DNA of 64,000 nucleotides from Luteipulveratus mongoliensis (lineage in GTDB: Bacteria > Actinomycetota > Actinomycetes > Actinomycetales > Dermatophilaceae), in the NCBI RefSeq assembly GCF_001190945.1, contig NZ_CP011112.1, forward strand, positions 3,100,001 through 3,164,000, read 5' to 3'. Shown piece by piece: positions 31,980 to 40,747 of this stretch. Every line of letters starts with the position of its first letter. The stretch's first letter is position 1. The position numbers and the translations under genes are program-made. The notes beneath the pieces were generated by a model. The model worked only from the letters and a program-made list of their open reading frames with translations, was not told where the DNA came from and did no database searches.

Positions 31980-33628
31980 AGCGCGTCTGGGCCGTTCATC
32001 ACCTTGCCGGGGTTCATGATTCCCGCGGGGTCGATCTCGGCCTTGGCAGCGCGCAGCATGCGCGGCCACAACTCACCGGTCTCCTTCGGCAGCCAGGGAG
32101 CGTGGTCGGCGCCGCAGCCGTGGTGATGAGTGATGGTGCCGCCGCCGGCGATCATGGCGTCGCCGGCCGCCGTCTTGAGCGCCTTCCACTGCTCCATCTC
32201 CTCGCCGATCTGCTGTTCGGAGAACACCGTGTAGTAGAGCGAGCAGCCGGCCGTGTAGAGGTGCGAGATGTGGCAGAGCACGAAGCCGGGTGTGCCGCGG
32301 TCGGTCAGTGCCTGCTCGATCTCGAAGCGGATCGAGTCGTGCAACGCCTCGACGTTGCTCCACGGCGTCGACGTCTCCATCGTGTCGACGAGCATGCCGT
32401 CGGTGAGTAGCTGGTCACGAAGGTACGGCGTCGAGAAGCGGTGCTTCTCCCACATGGTCGCGGGGGTGCTGCCGATGCTGATTCCCTTGTGCTTCTTGGC
32501 AATCCAGCGACCGGCGGACTTGCGAGCCTTGGTCTCGGAGGCAGTGCCGTCGTACCTCAGCACCATCAGGCACGGCGTCTTGATACCGCGCACCTTGAGG
32601 TACGCCATCAGCCCCTTGCGCTGCGTCTCACTGCCCAGCTGGGCCAGGCCGAAGGCGGTCTCGTTGACGTCAGACAGACGGGCGATGTCCGGGTGCAGGC
32701 CGGTCTGCTCCATCAGGCGCAGCGCGGCCGCTCCGGAGGCGAAGTCCGGGAAGAACCAGGCGTCCCAGAGCGTCGACGCCGGTTGACGCTTGATGCGCAG
32801 CGTCGCCTCCGTGATGATGCCGAGCGTGCCCTCGCTGCCGACGAACACCTGACGCGGGTTCGGGCCGGCTGCGGAGGCAGGAGTGGAGCGCAGCTCGACA
32901 ACGCCGGCCGGCGTCGAGCAGCGCAGACCGAAGACGTTCTCGTCGATGCGGCCGTAACCCGTCGACTGCTGGCCGGCCGAGCGCGTGGCGACCCAGCCGC
33001 CGACGGTGCTGAACTCAAAGGACTGCGGGAAGTGGCCGAGCGTGAATCCCTTTGCCTGCAGCCGCTTCTCGAGGTCGGGACCGAAGACGCCGGCCTGGAC
33101 GGTCGCCGTCAGCGACTCCTCATCGATCGAGACGATCTGGTCCAGCCGCGCGAGGCTGATGCACGCGCAGCTGCGGAAACCGGGCCGCAACGCGTCGATG
33201 CCACCGACCACACTGGTGCCACCGCCGAACGGCACGACCGCGATGCGCTCCTCGTGACAGATCGCGAGCAGCTGGTCGACGTCCTCGGACGTAGCGGGAT
33301 AGAGGACGACGTCCGGTGCGTACGGCACGTCACCACTGCGCAGCCGGAGGAGGTCGGGATAGCTGCGGCCGGCGGCGTGCGATACGCGCGTCGTGTGGTC
33401 GCCACGGACGTACTCCTCGCCGAGCAGCTCCACGAATCGAGCCCGTGCGGCGTCGGGCAGGTCAGCCTCGGGAAGGTGGACGTCCTCGAGCGCGACTGGC
33501 GGGTTGTCCACGCCTTCCGGCCAGCCGCAGACGTCGGTGAGCATGGCTCGAGCGCCAGGCTTGACGGGTCCGTCGTGGCCGTCCTCGCCCCAACCCCACC
33601 AACGCATCCGCGGTTGCGTGTTGTCCAT
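31976..33628 (-). CDS. FAD-binding oxidase, alkyl-dihydroxyacetonephosphate synthase-like
   Basis: VAO/PCMH flavoprotein of 550 residues, close in layout to mycobacterial AgpS. The N-terminus MRWWGWGEDGHD is typical of the AGPS group. The FAD domain has VVPFGGGTSVVGGIDAL near 143, FEFSTVGGWVATRSAGQQS near 218 and VGSEGTLGIITEATLRI near 270; the C-terminal active-site stretch is THHHGCGADHAPWLPKE near 508, with the His run that in AGPS activates the substrate. In eukaryotes AGPS swaps an acyl for an alkyl chain to make ether lipids; whether the actinobacterial homologue does so or oxidises another substrate is unproven. Operon glpD-agpS-dagK remnant. Confidence 0.85.
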   Translation of the reverse strand: MDNTQPRMRWWGWGEDGHDGPVKPGARAMLTDVCGWPEGVDNPPVALEDVHLPEADLPDAARARFVELLGEEYVRGDHTTRVSHAAGRSYPDLLRLRSGDVPYAPDVVLYPATSEDVDQLLAICHEERIAVVPFGGGTSVVGGIDALRPGFRSCACISLARLDQIVSIDEESLTATVQAGVFGPDLEKRLQAKGFTLGHFPQSFEFSTVGGWVATRSAGQQSTGYGRIDENVFGLRCSTPAGVVELRSTPASAAGPNPRQVFVGSEGTLGIITEATLRIKRQPASTLWDAWFFPDFASGAAALRLMEQTGLHPDIARLSDVNETAFGLAQLGSETQRKGLMAYLKVRGIKTPCLMVLRYDGTASETKARKSAGRWIAKKHKGISIGSTPATMWEKHRFSTPYLRDQLLTDGMLVDTMETSTPWSNVEALHDSIRFEIEQALTDRGTPGFVLCHISHLYTAGCSLYYTVFSEQQIGEEMEQWKALKTAAGDAMIAGGGTITHHHGCGADHAPWLPKETGELWPRMLRAAKAEIDPAGIMNPGKVMNGPDAL

Positions 33629-33631
33629 CCG

Positions 33632-35188
33632 TCAGCCTTCTTCCTGATCTGTGTCCATCAGCTCTGGAGCATGCTTGCGTACCGCCGCGACGAGGTCGGC
33701 GCGGTCGGCGTCGACCAGGCCCCAGCGCGTACGGCGATCGACGACGTCTGCCACCGTGACCGCGAGCTCGTGCTCAACCGCGAAACGAATCTCCGCACCA
33801 CTCAACGGGATTCCCGCTCTCACGGGCTTCTCGAGGTAAGGGTTGTCGATGCTGTACGCCGCCACGGTCGCCGCGTCCGTGCCGTAGCGGCGTACGAGTC
33901 GGTCGGACAGCCCGGCGGCTGGTGTGCCAGCACCGACGAGTGGGAGGTTCTTGGTCCGGCAGGGCCTGGCGGTGAGGTCTGCGGCCTCGACGGCGGCATC
34001 GACGGCGTCCTCCGCCATACGCCGGTATGCCGTCAGCTTGCCGCCGACGATCGTCAGGGCGCCGGTGCGCGAGTCGCGAAGGAGCGCGTGCTTGCGCGAG
34101 AGGTCGGCACTGGAGTCACCACGGCCCTTGAGCAGCGGGCGGAATCCGGCGTAGCTGCCCACGATGTCGTCCGGGGTGAGGTCCTCCTCCAGGACAGTGT
34201 TGATGGTGTCGAGCAGGAACGTGCGCTCGTCGTCGTCGGGCCTCGCACGGTCGGGGATCGCTCCGGCGTGCGGGTCGTCCGTGAGACCGATCATGACCAG
34301 GTCGTCGTGCCACGGAACCGCGAAGACGAACCGGCCGAAATGACCCGGCACCGGCGCGGTGATCGCGGCAGTCGGTTGGCCCAGGCGTTCGGCGCGCACC
34401 AGCAGGTGCGATCCCTTGCTCGGGGCGAGCTCGACCTCCTCGGAGAGCGTGTCGGCCCACACACCTGCTGCGTTGATGACCTGCTTCGCATGGATGGTGT
34501 GCCGCTGGCCGGTGAGCTCGTCGGTGACCTGCACCTGGCCGGGCTCGATGGCGGTCACGCTCGCGTAGGTGATGATCCGTGCCCCGTACGCCGCTGCGGT
34601 CCGGGCGATCGTCACGACGACGCGGGCGTCGTCGATCAGCTGGCCGTCCCAGCTGAGCAGTCCACCTCGCAACCGGTCATCGGTGGTCGCCGGCGCCATC
34701 TGGCGGACCTGGTCTGCGGACACGCGGCTCGGATGGGGGAGGAGGGACACCGACGTACGGGCCGACATCCGGAGCACGTCACCGGCCACGAACGCCGCAC
34801 CGACAAAGGCGGCGTCCATGCGGCTGATGCCGCGGTGCAGTGGCAGCAGCATCGGCATCGGCCGGACCAGGTGTGGTGCGATGTCGGTCATCAGGTGGCC
34901 GCGCTCGACCGCTGACTCCCAGGCGATGGGGACGTCCAACTTGCTCAGGTAGCGCAGGCCGCCGTGGGCGAGCTTGGAGCTCCAGCTGCTCGTGCCGGAC
35001 GCGAGGTCCCGCCGCTCCACCAGAGCGACGGTCAGCCCGCGGGAGGCGGCGTCCAACGCGACACCGACTCCGGTGAAACCACCACCGATCACCAGGACGT
35101 CGAGCGCCTCCGCTGTGGAGAGCTCGGCGAGGTCTCGTGCTCGACGAGCGGCGGTGAGCGCGGCGTCGTCTGCGTTGAGATGAGGCAT
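33632..35188 (-). CDS. glpD: Glycerol-3-phosphate dehydrogenase/oxidase
   Basis: FAD enzyme of 518 residues that oxidises glycerol-3-phosphate to dihydroxyacetone phosphate at the membrane face. FAD-binding VLVIGGGFTGVGVALDAASRG near residue 28, RDLASGTSSWSSKLAHGGLRYL near 54 (diagnostic for GlpD), KGSHLLVRAERLG and TIVGGKLTAYRRMAEDA near 385. The C-terminal domain begins about 400. ATG with AGAAAGGTGG upstream. It is 3 bases ahead of agpS, so DHAP made here could feed the AGPS-like enzyme. Divergent from a TetR gene with a palindrome between. Confidence 0.92.
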   Translation of the reverse strand: MPHLNADDAALTAARRARDLAELSTAEALDVLVIGGGFTGVGVALDAASRGLTVALVERRDLASGTSSWSSKLAHGGLRYLSKLDVPIAWESAVERGHLMTDIAPHLVRPMPMLLPLHRGISRMDAAFVGAAFVAGDVLRMSARTSVSLLPHPSRVSADQVRQMAPATTDDRLRGGLLSWDGQLIDDARVVVTIARTAAAYGARIITYASVTAIEPGQVQVTDELTGQRHTIHAKQVINAAGVWADTLSEEVELAPSKGSHLLVRAERLGQPTAAITAPVPGHFGRFVFAVPWHDDLVMIGLTDDPHAGAIPDRARPDDDERTFLLDTINTVLEEDLTPDDIVGSYAGFRPLLKGRGDSSADLSRKHALLRDSRTGALTIVGGKLTAYRRMAEDAVDAAVEAADLTARPCRTKNLPLVGAGTPAAGLSDRLVRRYGTDAATVAAYSIDNPYLEKPVRAGIPLSGAEIRFAVEHELAVTVADVVDRRTRWGLVDADRADLVAAVRKHAPELMDTDQEEG

Positions 35189-35198
35189 GACCACCTTT

Positions 35199-35218
35199 CT
35201 GGTACGGAGCCGTGCCAG
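35199..35218. promoter_or_regulatory. Palindromic operator candidate between glpD and tetR
   Basis: A 20-base palindrome with two mismatched pairs (CTGGTACGG and CCGTGCCAG arms) lies directly before the glpD ribosome site and 37 bases before the divergent TetR start. Best candidate site for that TetR. Confidence 0.5.
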
Positions 35219-35254
35219 TTTGCGATGTGCGCCAGGTGTTGTCAAGATCACCCC

Positions 35255-35866
35255 GTGACCGAGACGAGGAGGCCGTACGCCGGCGAGAGCCGCGAGGACC
35301 GCGAGGCGGCCCGGCGCGCGAAGCTCGTCGCAGCCGGGATCTCAACCTTCGGGGCGGTCGGCTACCGAGAGGCAACGGTCGGCGGTATCTGCGCGAGTGC
35401 GGGCCTCAACAAGCGTTACTTCTACGAGTCCTTCGGCTCCCTCGAGGACCTGCTGTGTGCGGTGTACGCCGATGTTGTCGCCGACCTTCGGCGCGCAGTG
35501 CTCGCCGGTGGCGGTGTGGATCCCGTGGCCGTGCTGCGCGGGTTCGTCGACGGCTTCCTCGGCTGGGCGCAGGCCAACCCACTGCAGGCGCGGGTCCACC
35601 TCTTCGAGGTGCTGGGAGTCAGTGCGCGCGTCGATGAGCTGTACCGCTCACACGCACGGTCCGTGGGAGATGAGCTGTGCGACCGGCTTGCCGCGACGAT
35701 CCCGGAGCTCGAGCTGGCGCCTGGTCAGCGACGTTTCATCGGCGACGCCATGGTGGGAGCCGGTCTGCAGATCGCGGTCGACTGGGTGCTCAGCGACTAC
35801 CAACCACCGCGCGAGGAGCTGCTCGACCAGCTCGAGGGCGTCGTCGGCTCGCTGCTGCCGACCTGA
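35255..35866 (+). CDS. TetR-family regulator, divergent from glpD
   Basis: Regulator of 203 residues. HTH about 20-65: KLVAAGISTFGAVGYREATVGGICASAGLNKRYFYESFGS in pieces, with the recognition helix NKRYFYESF. The C-terminal domain is an all-helical ligand pocket of no clear type. GTG start at 35255; the open frame extends back through glpD but has no TetR sequence there. Divergent position and the palindrome in the gap make it the likely regulator of the glpD-agpS operon, perhaps responding to a lipid or acyl-CoA. Confidence 0.85.
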   Translation: MTETRRPYAGESREDREAARRAKLVAAGISTFGAVGYREATVGGICASAGLNKRYFYESFGSLEDLLCAVYADVVADLRRAVLAGGGVDPVAVLRGFVDGFLGWAQANPLQARVHLFEVLGVSARVDELYRSHARSVGDELCDRLAATIPELELAPGQRRFIGDAMVGAGLQIAVDWVLSDYQPPREELLDQLEGVVGSLLPT

Positions 35867-35872
35867 TAGCCG

Positions 35873-36193
35873 TCAGTCGACGGTCATCTCGCCCAGCTCG
35901 GACCAGTCCTCGCCTGGCACGGCGAAGTTCACGATCTGCGGGGTCTCGACCAGGTGCTTCGGCAGCGTCTGCTGCGCCTTCTTGAAGTGGTCGGACTGCA
36001 CGTGAGCCGCGGCAGCGTCGTCCTGGAACGCCTCGACCAGGACATAGGTGTGCGGGTCGTCGACGCTGCGCGACCAGTCGAACCAGAGGTTGCCAGGCTC
36101 TGCGCGGGTCGCCTCGGTGAAGTCGCGCGTGATGTCAGGCCACTGGTCGGCGTACTCCGGGCGGATACGGAATTTTGCGGTGATGAAGATCAA
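35873..36193 (-). CDS. Antibiotic biosynthesis monooxygenase (ABM) domain protein
   Basis: Ferredoxin-like ABM fold of 106 residues: FITAKFRIRPEYADQW, TRAEPGNLWFDWSRSVDDPHTY and FQDDAAAAHVQSDHFKKA are the usual strand and helix pattern of YgiN-type quinol monooxygenases. Cofactor-free; possible quinone or polyketide oxidation. TTG start with AGGAGG upstream. Convergent with the TetR gene and divergent from pabB. A second ABM protein lies at 45.6 kb. Confidence 0.8.
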   Translation of the reverse strand: MIFITAKFRIRPEYADQWPDITRDFTEATRAEPGNLWFDWSRSVDDPHTYVLVEAFQDDAAAAHVQSDHFKKAQQTLPKHLVETPQIVNFAVPGEDWSELGEMTVD

Positions 36194-36303
36194 CGGTCCT
36201 CCTGAGGATCACGCGCGGGAGCGCAGGCTGTGCGGGTCCGTTCCGATGCTAGGCCGGAGCGTGGTTGGCTCGTGCTGCACAGAGCACGTGGAGGTGGCGG
36301 GGT

Positions 36304-37368
36304 ATGCGCGAACAGGAGTCAGTGGCGGTCTTCGGCGACCGGCGCGCGTCCGGCGTGCTCGAGATCAGTCACGACGTCCGCAGCCTCGACCGCGGCGGCT
36401 TCTGGGTGGTCGTCCAGACCTTCGAAGGGCAGCTGACGGCGGTGCGCATGGCGTCCGTCGACATGGTCAGGCCGCCCACGACTGAGTCGATCGAGACCCC
36501 CACCATCGACGACGCCGACCTGGACACGTGGGAGACCTCACTGGACCGGTCGGCGTACGAGCAGGGCGTCCGCGACATCCGCGAACGGATCGCCAGGGGA
36601 GAGGTCTACCAAGTCAACCTCTGCCGAGTGCTCTCCCGACGCATCGCGTCCGACACGGACCTCGAACGACTGGCTTCCGTTCTGCGCCAAGGCAATCCGG
36701 CGCCGTACGCCGCTCACATCGCTCTCCCCGAAGCCGGCCTTGACGTGGTGTGCGCGTCGCCCGAGCTCTACCTGCGCCGAAGGGGCGGGCGGCTGACGTC
36801 GGCGCCGATCAAGGGCACGGCACCGACCGTCGAGGAGATGCTCGAGAAGGACTACGCCGAGAACGTCATGATCACCGACCTGATCCGCAACGACTTGTCG
36901 CCGGTATCCGTCCCGGGCACGGTCGCGGTCGACGGGCTCTGTGTTCCCGAGGCGCATCCCGGGCTCACGCATCTGGTGTCGACGGTCTCCGGTCGGCTTC
37001 GCGACGACGTCACGTGGTCCGAGATCTTCGCCGCGACGTTCCCGCCCGGTTCGGTGTCTGGTGCGCCGAAGTCCTCTGCTCTCAACGCTATTCGCGACCT
37101 TGAGCACGTCCGACGCGGGCCGTACTGCGGAGCCATCGGCTGGGTCGACGCCGATCGCGACGAGGCCGAGCTGGCTGTCGGCATCCGCACCTTCTGGGCC
37201 GAGGAGGACGACAGCGGGCGATGGCTGCGCTTCGGCACAGGCGCCGGGATCACCTGGGGTTCGGACCCATCGGGGGAGTGGTGGGAGACTGTCCTGAAGG
37301 CTCGCCGGCTCGTCTCGCTGGCTGCCGTCGTGACGGATACGAGTGCAGAAGCAGGGGTGGAGCAGTGA
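36304..37368 (+). CDS. pabB: Aminodeoxychorismate synthase component I (PabB-type)
   Basis: Chorismate-utilising enzyme of 354 residues; makes 4-amino-4-deoxychorismate for folate. Diagnostic pieces: RIARGEVYQVNLCR near 94, APIKGTAPT near 164, NVMITDLIRNDLSPV near 184, ATFPPGSVSGAPKSSALNAI near 245 and GPYCGAIGWVD near 275. The lysine in PIKGT is the usual PabB catalytic residue. N-terminal domain is short compared with E. coli PabB. ATG after GGAGGTGG. GTGA overlap with pabC. No glutamine amidotransferase (pabA) gene beside it. Confidence 0.9.
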   Translation: MREQESVAVFGDRRASGVLEISHDVRSLDRGGFWVVVQTFEGQLTAVRMASVDMVRPPTTESIETPTIDDADLDTWETSLDRSAYEQGVRDIRERIARGEVYQVNLCRVLSRRIASDTDLERLASVLRQGNPAPYAAHIALPEAGLDVVCASPELYLRRRGGRLTSAPIKGTAPTVEEMLEKDYAENVMITDLIRNDLSPVSVPGTVAVDGLCVPEAHPGLTHLVSTVSGRLRDDVTWSEIFAATFPPGSVSGAPKSSALNAIRDLEHVRRGPYCGAIGWVDADRDEAELAVGIRTFWAEEDDSGRWLRFGTGAGITWGSDPSGEWWETVLKARRLVSLAAVVTDTSAEAGVEQ

Positions 37369-38204
37369 CGATCAGGGTGTGGGTCGACGGTGAGCGCGTC
37401 GACGACAAGCCCGCTCTCAGCGCCCTCGACCACGGAGTGACCGTGGGCGACGGCGTGTTCGAGACCTGCAAGGTGCAGGACCGACGGGTGTTCGCCCGGA
37501 CGATGCACCACGACCGGCTCGACCGGTCACTTGCCGGCCTGGGGCTCCCACCGGCGGATCGTGAATACCTCGACGAAGGCATCGAAGCCGTCCTCGTCGA
37601 GACCACCGGACTCGTCCGCCTCCGCTACACCGTAACCAGCGGCGTCGGCCCGCTCGGCTCCGAGCGCGGCGACCTGGGTATGACGCACATCGTGATGGCG
37701 TCCGAGATCGAGCACCCGGCGCCCACGACCAAGGTCGTCACCGTGCCGTGGCCACGCAACGAGCGCGGCGCCATCGTCGGACTCAAGACCACGTCGTACG
37801 CCGAGAACGCCGTCTCCCTCTCCGCCGCCCGCCGTGCCGGCGCGACCGAGGCACTGATGCCCAACACCCGCGACGAGCTGTGTGAGGGCACTGGCAGCAA
37901 CGTGTTCGTCGTGGTTGACGGTGAGGTGCTGACGCCGCCACTGAGCTCGGGTGCGCTGGCAGGCGTCACCCGTCACCTGGTTCTCGACTGGGGGAGCGCG
38001 GCCGGTCTGCCGGTGCGCGAGGCGACGCTGCCGATGTCGGTGCTGGAGACGTGCGACGAGCTGTTCATCACCTCCTCCACCCGCGATGTACAGCCCGTCT
38101 CAGCCGTCGACGGCCGAGACCTGTCCGCACCCGGACCACTGACCCGAGCCGTCGCGGAGGCCTTCGCGACGGCGGCCGCCGACCACGAGGACCCTGCGCC
38201 GTGA
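37365..38204 (+). CDS. pabC: Aminodeoxychorismate lyase (class IV PLP enzyme)
   Basis: Fold-type IV aminotransferase family protein of 279 residues. SALDHGVTVGDGVFET near 20 and the PLP lysine in GLKTTSYAENAV near 142, with LCEGTGSNVFVVVDG near 170 and a C-terminal ELFITSSTRDVQPV. In this position it should release p-aminobenzoate from aminodeoxychorismate. Branched-chain or D-amino-acid aminotransferases share the fold, but coupling to pabB favours PabC. Start GTG overlaps the pabB stop; its own stop overlaps the next gene. Confidence 0.88.
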   Translation: MTIRVWVDGERVDDKPALSALDHGVTVGDGVFETCKVQDRRVFARTMHHDRLDRSLAGLGLPPADREYLDEGIEAVLVETTGLVRLRYTVTSGVGPLGSERGDLGMTHIVMASEIEHPAPTTKVVTVPWPRNERGAIVGLKTTSYAENAVSLSAARRAGATEALMPNTRDELCEGTGSNVFVVVDGEVLTPPLSSGALAGVTRHLVLDWGSAAGLPVREATLPMSVLETCDELFITSSTRDVQPVSAVDGRDLSAPGPLTRAVAEAFATAAADHEDPAP

Positions 38205-38650
38205 GCGACCACAAGACCTACCACGAGCCCGAGGCGCTGATCAGCGCCAAGGAGGACCGCTTCGCCTGGCGACGCAAGATCAAGTCGAACCCGACGACGC
38301 GTGTCATCTACCGCGTGGTGGTCGCTCTGGTCGGCCTGGCCATCGTTGCCGTGGGTATCGCGGCCATCCCGCTGCCCGGTCCCGGTTGGCTGATCGTGTT
38401 CCTCGGTCTCGGCGTCTGGGCGTCGGAGTTCGACTGGGCCGCAAGGCTGCTCGAGTGGGTCAAGGGCAAGGTCTCGGCCTGGACCAAGTGGCTCGGTCAT
38501 CAGGCCTGGTGGGTCAAGGGGCTGGTCGGGATCGGCACGCTGCTGCTGCTCCTCGCCATCGTCTGGGCCATGTTCGCGTTGAGCGGCGTGCCCGGATTCT
38601 TCCCCGACTCCATCGAGGACCGACTGAAGGACGTGCCCGGCATCGGCTGA
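38201..38650 (+). CDS. TIGR02611-type (PGPGW) membrane protein
   Basis: Membrane protein of 149 residues with two helix-rich regions: about 38-75 containing AIPLPGPGWLIVFLGLGVWASEF split around the diagnostic PGPGW, and about 105-125 (LLLLLAIVWAMFALSG). Basic N-terminus with a Trp/Lys-rich cytoplasmic loop. Function unknown; in many actinobacteria a gene of this type follows pabC. GTG start overlaps the pabC stop. Confidence 0.8.
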   Translation: MSDHKTYHEPEALISAKEDRFAWRRKIKSNPTTRVIYRVVVALVGLAIVAVGIAAIPLPGPGWLIVFLGLGVWASEFDWAARLLEWVKGKVSAWTKWLGHQAWWVKGLVGIGTLLLLLAIVWAMFALSGVPGFFPDSIEDRLKDVPGIG

Positions 38651-38744
38651 GTGAGGCCTCGGGCCGATTGGCGAAGCGGTCCTGCGGCGGGCTATTCTCT
38701 CCGTCGCGTCACCAACGCGGACAATCGTCGTACGGTGGCCGCCT

Positions 38745-38818
38745 GGACGTGTAGCTCAGTTGGTTAGAGCGTTCGCTTCACACGCGAGAGGTCATGGGTT
38801 CGAGTCCCTTCACGTCCA
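38745..38818 (+). tRNA. tRNA-Val (anticodon CAC)
   Basis: 74 bases: acceptor GGACGTG/CACGTCC, D arm GCTCAGTTGGTTAGAGC, anticodon loop TTCACAC with CAC at 38779-38781, T arm GGGTTCGAGTCCC. CCA not encoded. TACGGT at 38731-38736, just upstream, is a likely -10. Confidence 0.96.
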
Positions 38819-38829
38819 CTCTCCAGATC

Positions 38830-38867
38830 GGCCCCTGAGCTGCCTCCGTGCAGATCGGGGGCCTTTG
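38830..38867 (+). terminator. Terminator after tRNA-Val
   Basis: GGCCCC pairs with GGGGCC, with an inner CTGC/GCAG stem and a mismatched internal loop, followed by TTTG. Weaker than the others in the window. Confidence 0.55.
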
Positions 38868-38882
38868 TCGTACGTTCCAACC

Positions 38883-39401
38883 TCAGCCCACGGGTCGCGC
38901 GCCAGGAATGCGTTCGAAGACGATGCTCGTCTGTGCGTGACCGACACCCTCGACTGACGTCAAGTGGTCCAGGACCAGGTCGCGCAGTCCGTCACTCGAC
39001 GGCGCCGTGACATGAACCAGGAAGTCGTCCGCGCCGGCGACGTGATAAGCCGCGATGACGCCGGGGATGGCCGCGATCCGCTCACGGAATGAGTCCATGG
39101 ACCCGCGGGTGTGCCCGGCGAAACGCAGCGCCACCATCGCCTCGATCGGCCTCCCCAGCGCAACGTGATCGACGTCGGCGTGGATTCCGGCGATGACATC
39201 ACTCTCGCGGAGGGCGCGGATCCGGCCGGCACACGTCGACTCGGGCAGTCCAACTCTGCGGGCGACCTCAGCATTGGACAGGCGTCCGTCCGCGATCAGG
39301 AGCTCGACGATGGCGCGGTCGAGGTCATCGATCTGACGGGGTCGGACGAAGGACTCGCGCGGCCGTGGATTCTGCCGCGGAGGACCTGACTGAAGAGACA
39401 T
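38883..39401 (-). CDS. Lrp/AsnC-family transcriptional regulator
   Basis: Regulator of 172 residues. N-terminal HTH about 25-65 (IDDLDRAIVELLIADGRLSNAEVARRVGLPESTCAGR in pieces) and a RAM/AsnC ligand domain about 75-165 (GVIAAYHVAGADDFLVHV). The first 20 residues are Pro/Arg-rich and unusual. ATG at 39401 is preferred; a GTG at 39428 would add nine residues. Divergent from the PLP enzyme at 39490, and Lrp-type regulators commonly control an adjacent amino-acid catabolism gene such as methionine gamma-lyase, so that is the inferred target. Confidence 0.88.
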   Translation of the reverse strand: MSLQSGPPRQNPRPRESFVRPRQIDDLDRAIVELLIADGRLSNAEVARRVGLPESTCAGRIRALRESDVIAGIHADVDHVALGRPIEAMVALRFAGHTRGSMDSFRERIAAIPGVIAAYHVAGADDFLVHVTAPSSDGLRDLVLDHLTSVEGVGHAQTSIVFERIPGARPVG

Positions 39402-39489
39402 ACTTGCAGGATCCCGCTGATCGAACACTCATGTCGAGGTTTCCACGGATCAATTGCACCCGCGCCGCCTGATCCACGACGATCTCGCC

Positions 39490-40737
39490 ATGGACTTTGC
39501 CGACTACGTCTCCTCGCCGACGCACTCCCTGGACACCCTCGCCGTCCACGCCGGGCGTGAGGACCTCGTTGCCCTGGGCGTCCATGTGCCTCCGCTCGAC
39601 CAGTCGAGCACCTATCCGCTGCCGTCCATCGCAGCCGGAGGTGCGGCGTACGAGCGGATGGCGACCGGCGCGCGTCCCGGCGACGACGACTCGCTGGTCT
39701 ACCAGCGGCTCTGGAACCCGAACGTCGACCGGTTCGAGCGCGGCGTGGCCCGCCTCGAGAAGGCGGACGCGGGCGTGGCCTTCGCCTCCGGCATGGCGGC
39801 CATCACCGCCTGCCTGCTCGCCGCGGTGTCCGCCGGGCGACCGCACATCGTCGCCGTCCGACCTCTGTACGGCGGCACCGACCACCTGCTGGCCACCGGG
39901 CTCCTGGGGACCCGCGTGACGTGGGCGACTGCAGAGGAGGTGGGCGCCAAGGTCCGTGACGACACCGGCCTGGTGATCGTGGAGACGCCGGCCAATCCCA
40001 GCCTTGAGCTCGTCGACATCAGGGCCATCGTCCGGGCCGCGGGCGACGTACCCGTGCTCGTTGACAACACCTTCGCCACCCCCGTCCTTCAGCAGCCGAT
40101 CGCCCTTGGCGCGGCGTTGGCCGTGCACTCGGCAACCAAGTTCCTCGGCGGTCACGGAGACCTGCTCGGCGGCGTCGTTGCGACGAGCCACGACTGGGCG
40201 TTGCGTCTGCGTCAGGTACGCGCATTGACCGGCGGCCTGCTGGCGCCCACCGCTGCATACCAGCTGCACCGGGGCCTCCAGACCCTCCCGATGCGCGTCC
40301 ACGGACAGCAGTCCAGAGCCAAGATCGTCGCGAACTGGCTCGCCGAGCAGCCAGAGGTCGAAGGCGTGTCCTACCCGGGGCTCAACGAGTGCGATCCGAC
40401 CGGGCTCGTCGGCACCCAGATGTCCGGACCGGGATCCGTGCTGTCGTTCACGATGGCCGGCGGTTACGCCGCCGCCACCGTGGTCGCAGAGTCCTGCCGA
40501 CTCATCACCCATGCAGTCTCACTCGGCGGGGTGGACAGTCTCATCCAGCACGCCGCCGCCCTGACCCACAGGCCCGTCGCAGCCTACGCCAAGCCAGACG
40601 CCGCGCTCCTTCGCCTCTCCGTCGGCCTCGAGGACCCTGCCGATCTCATCGCCGATCTGGCGCAGGCACTTCGAGCCTCCCGAAGCGGTCCGGACAATGC
40701 ATCGTCGATCGAGACGCCGAGTCTCGTCGGGGTTTAG
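39490..40737 (+). CDS. Cys/Met metabolism PLP enzyme (cystathionine/methionine gamma-lyase type)
   Basis: Fold-type I PLP enzyme of 415 residues. Strong family signs: LAVHAGRED at the N-terminus, QRLWNPNVDRFE (YxR-NPT-like loop), FASGMAAITACL, NTFATPVLQQP and the Schiff-base lysine in AVHSATKFLGGHGDL near 215; SLGGVDSLIQHAA near 358. It splits or builds thioethers such as cystathionine or methionine. The divergent Lrp gene suggests a catabolic methionine gamma-lyase-like role, but gamma-synthase cannot be excluded. ATG at 39490 has no clear ribosome site; an upstream start at 39454 is possible. Confidence 0.87.
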   Translation: MDFADYVSSPTHSLDTLAVHAGREDLVALGVHVPPLDQSSTYPLPSIAAGGAAYERMATGARPGDDDSLVYQRLWNPNVDRFERGVARLEKADAGVAFASGMAAITACLLAAVSAGRPHIVAVRPLYGGTDHLLATGLLGTRVTWATAEEVGAKVRDDTGLVIVETPANPSLELVDIRAIVRAAGDVPVLVDNTFATPVLQQPIALGAALAVHSATKFLGGHGDLLGGVVATSHDWALRLRQVRALTGGLLAPTAAYQLHRGLQTLPMRVHGQQSRAKIVANWLAEQPEVEGVSYPGLNECDPTGLVGTQMSGPGSVLSFTMAGGYAAATVVAESCRLITHAVSLGGVDSLIQHAAALTHRPVAAYAKPDAALLRLSVGLEDPADLIADLAQALRASRSGPDNASSIETPSLVGV

Positions 40738-40747
40738 CGCCCATCGG

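Noticed and set aside
32441-34915. 824-codon open frame on the plus strand
   Set aside because: It is the antisense of agpS and glpD, both of which have strong family motifs; long antisense frames are expected at this GC content.
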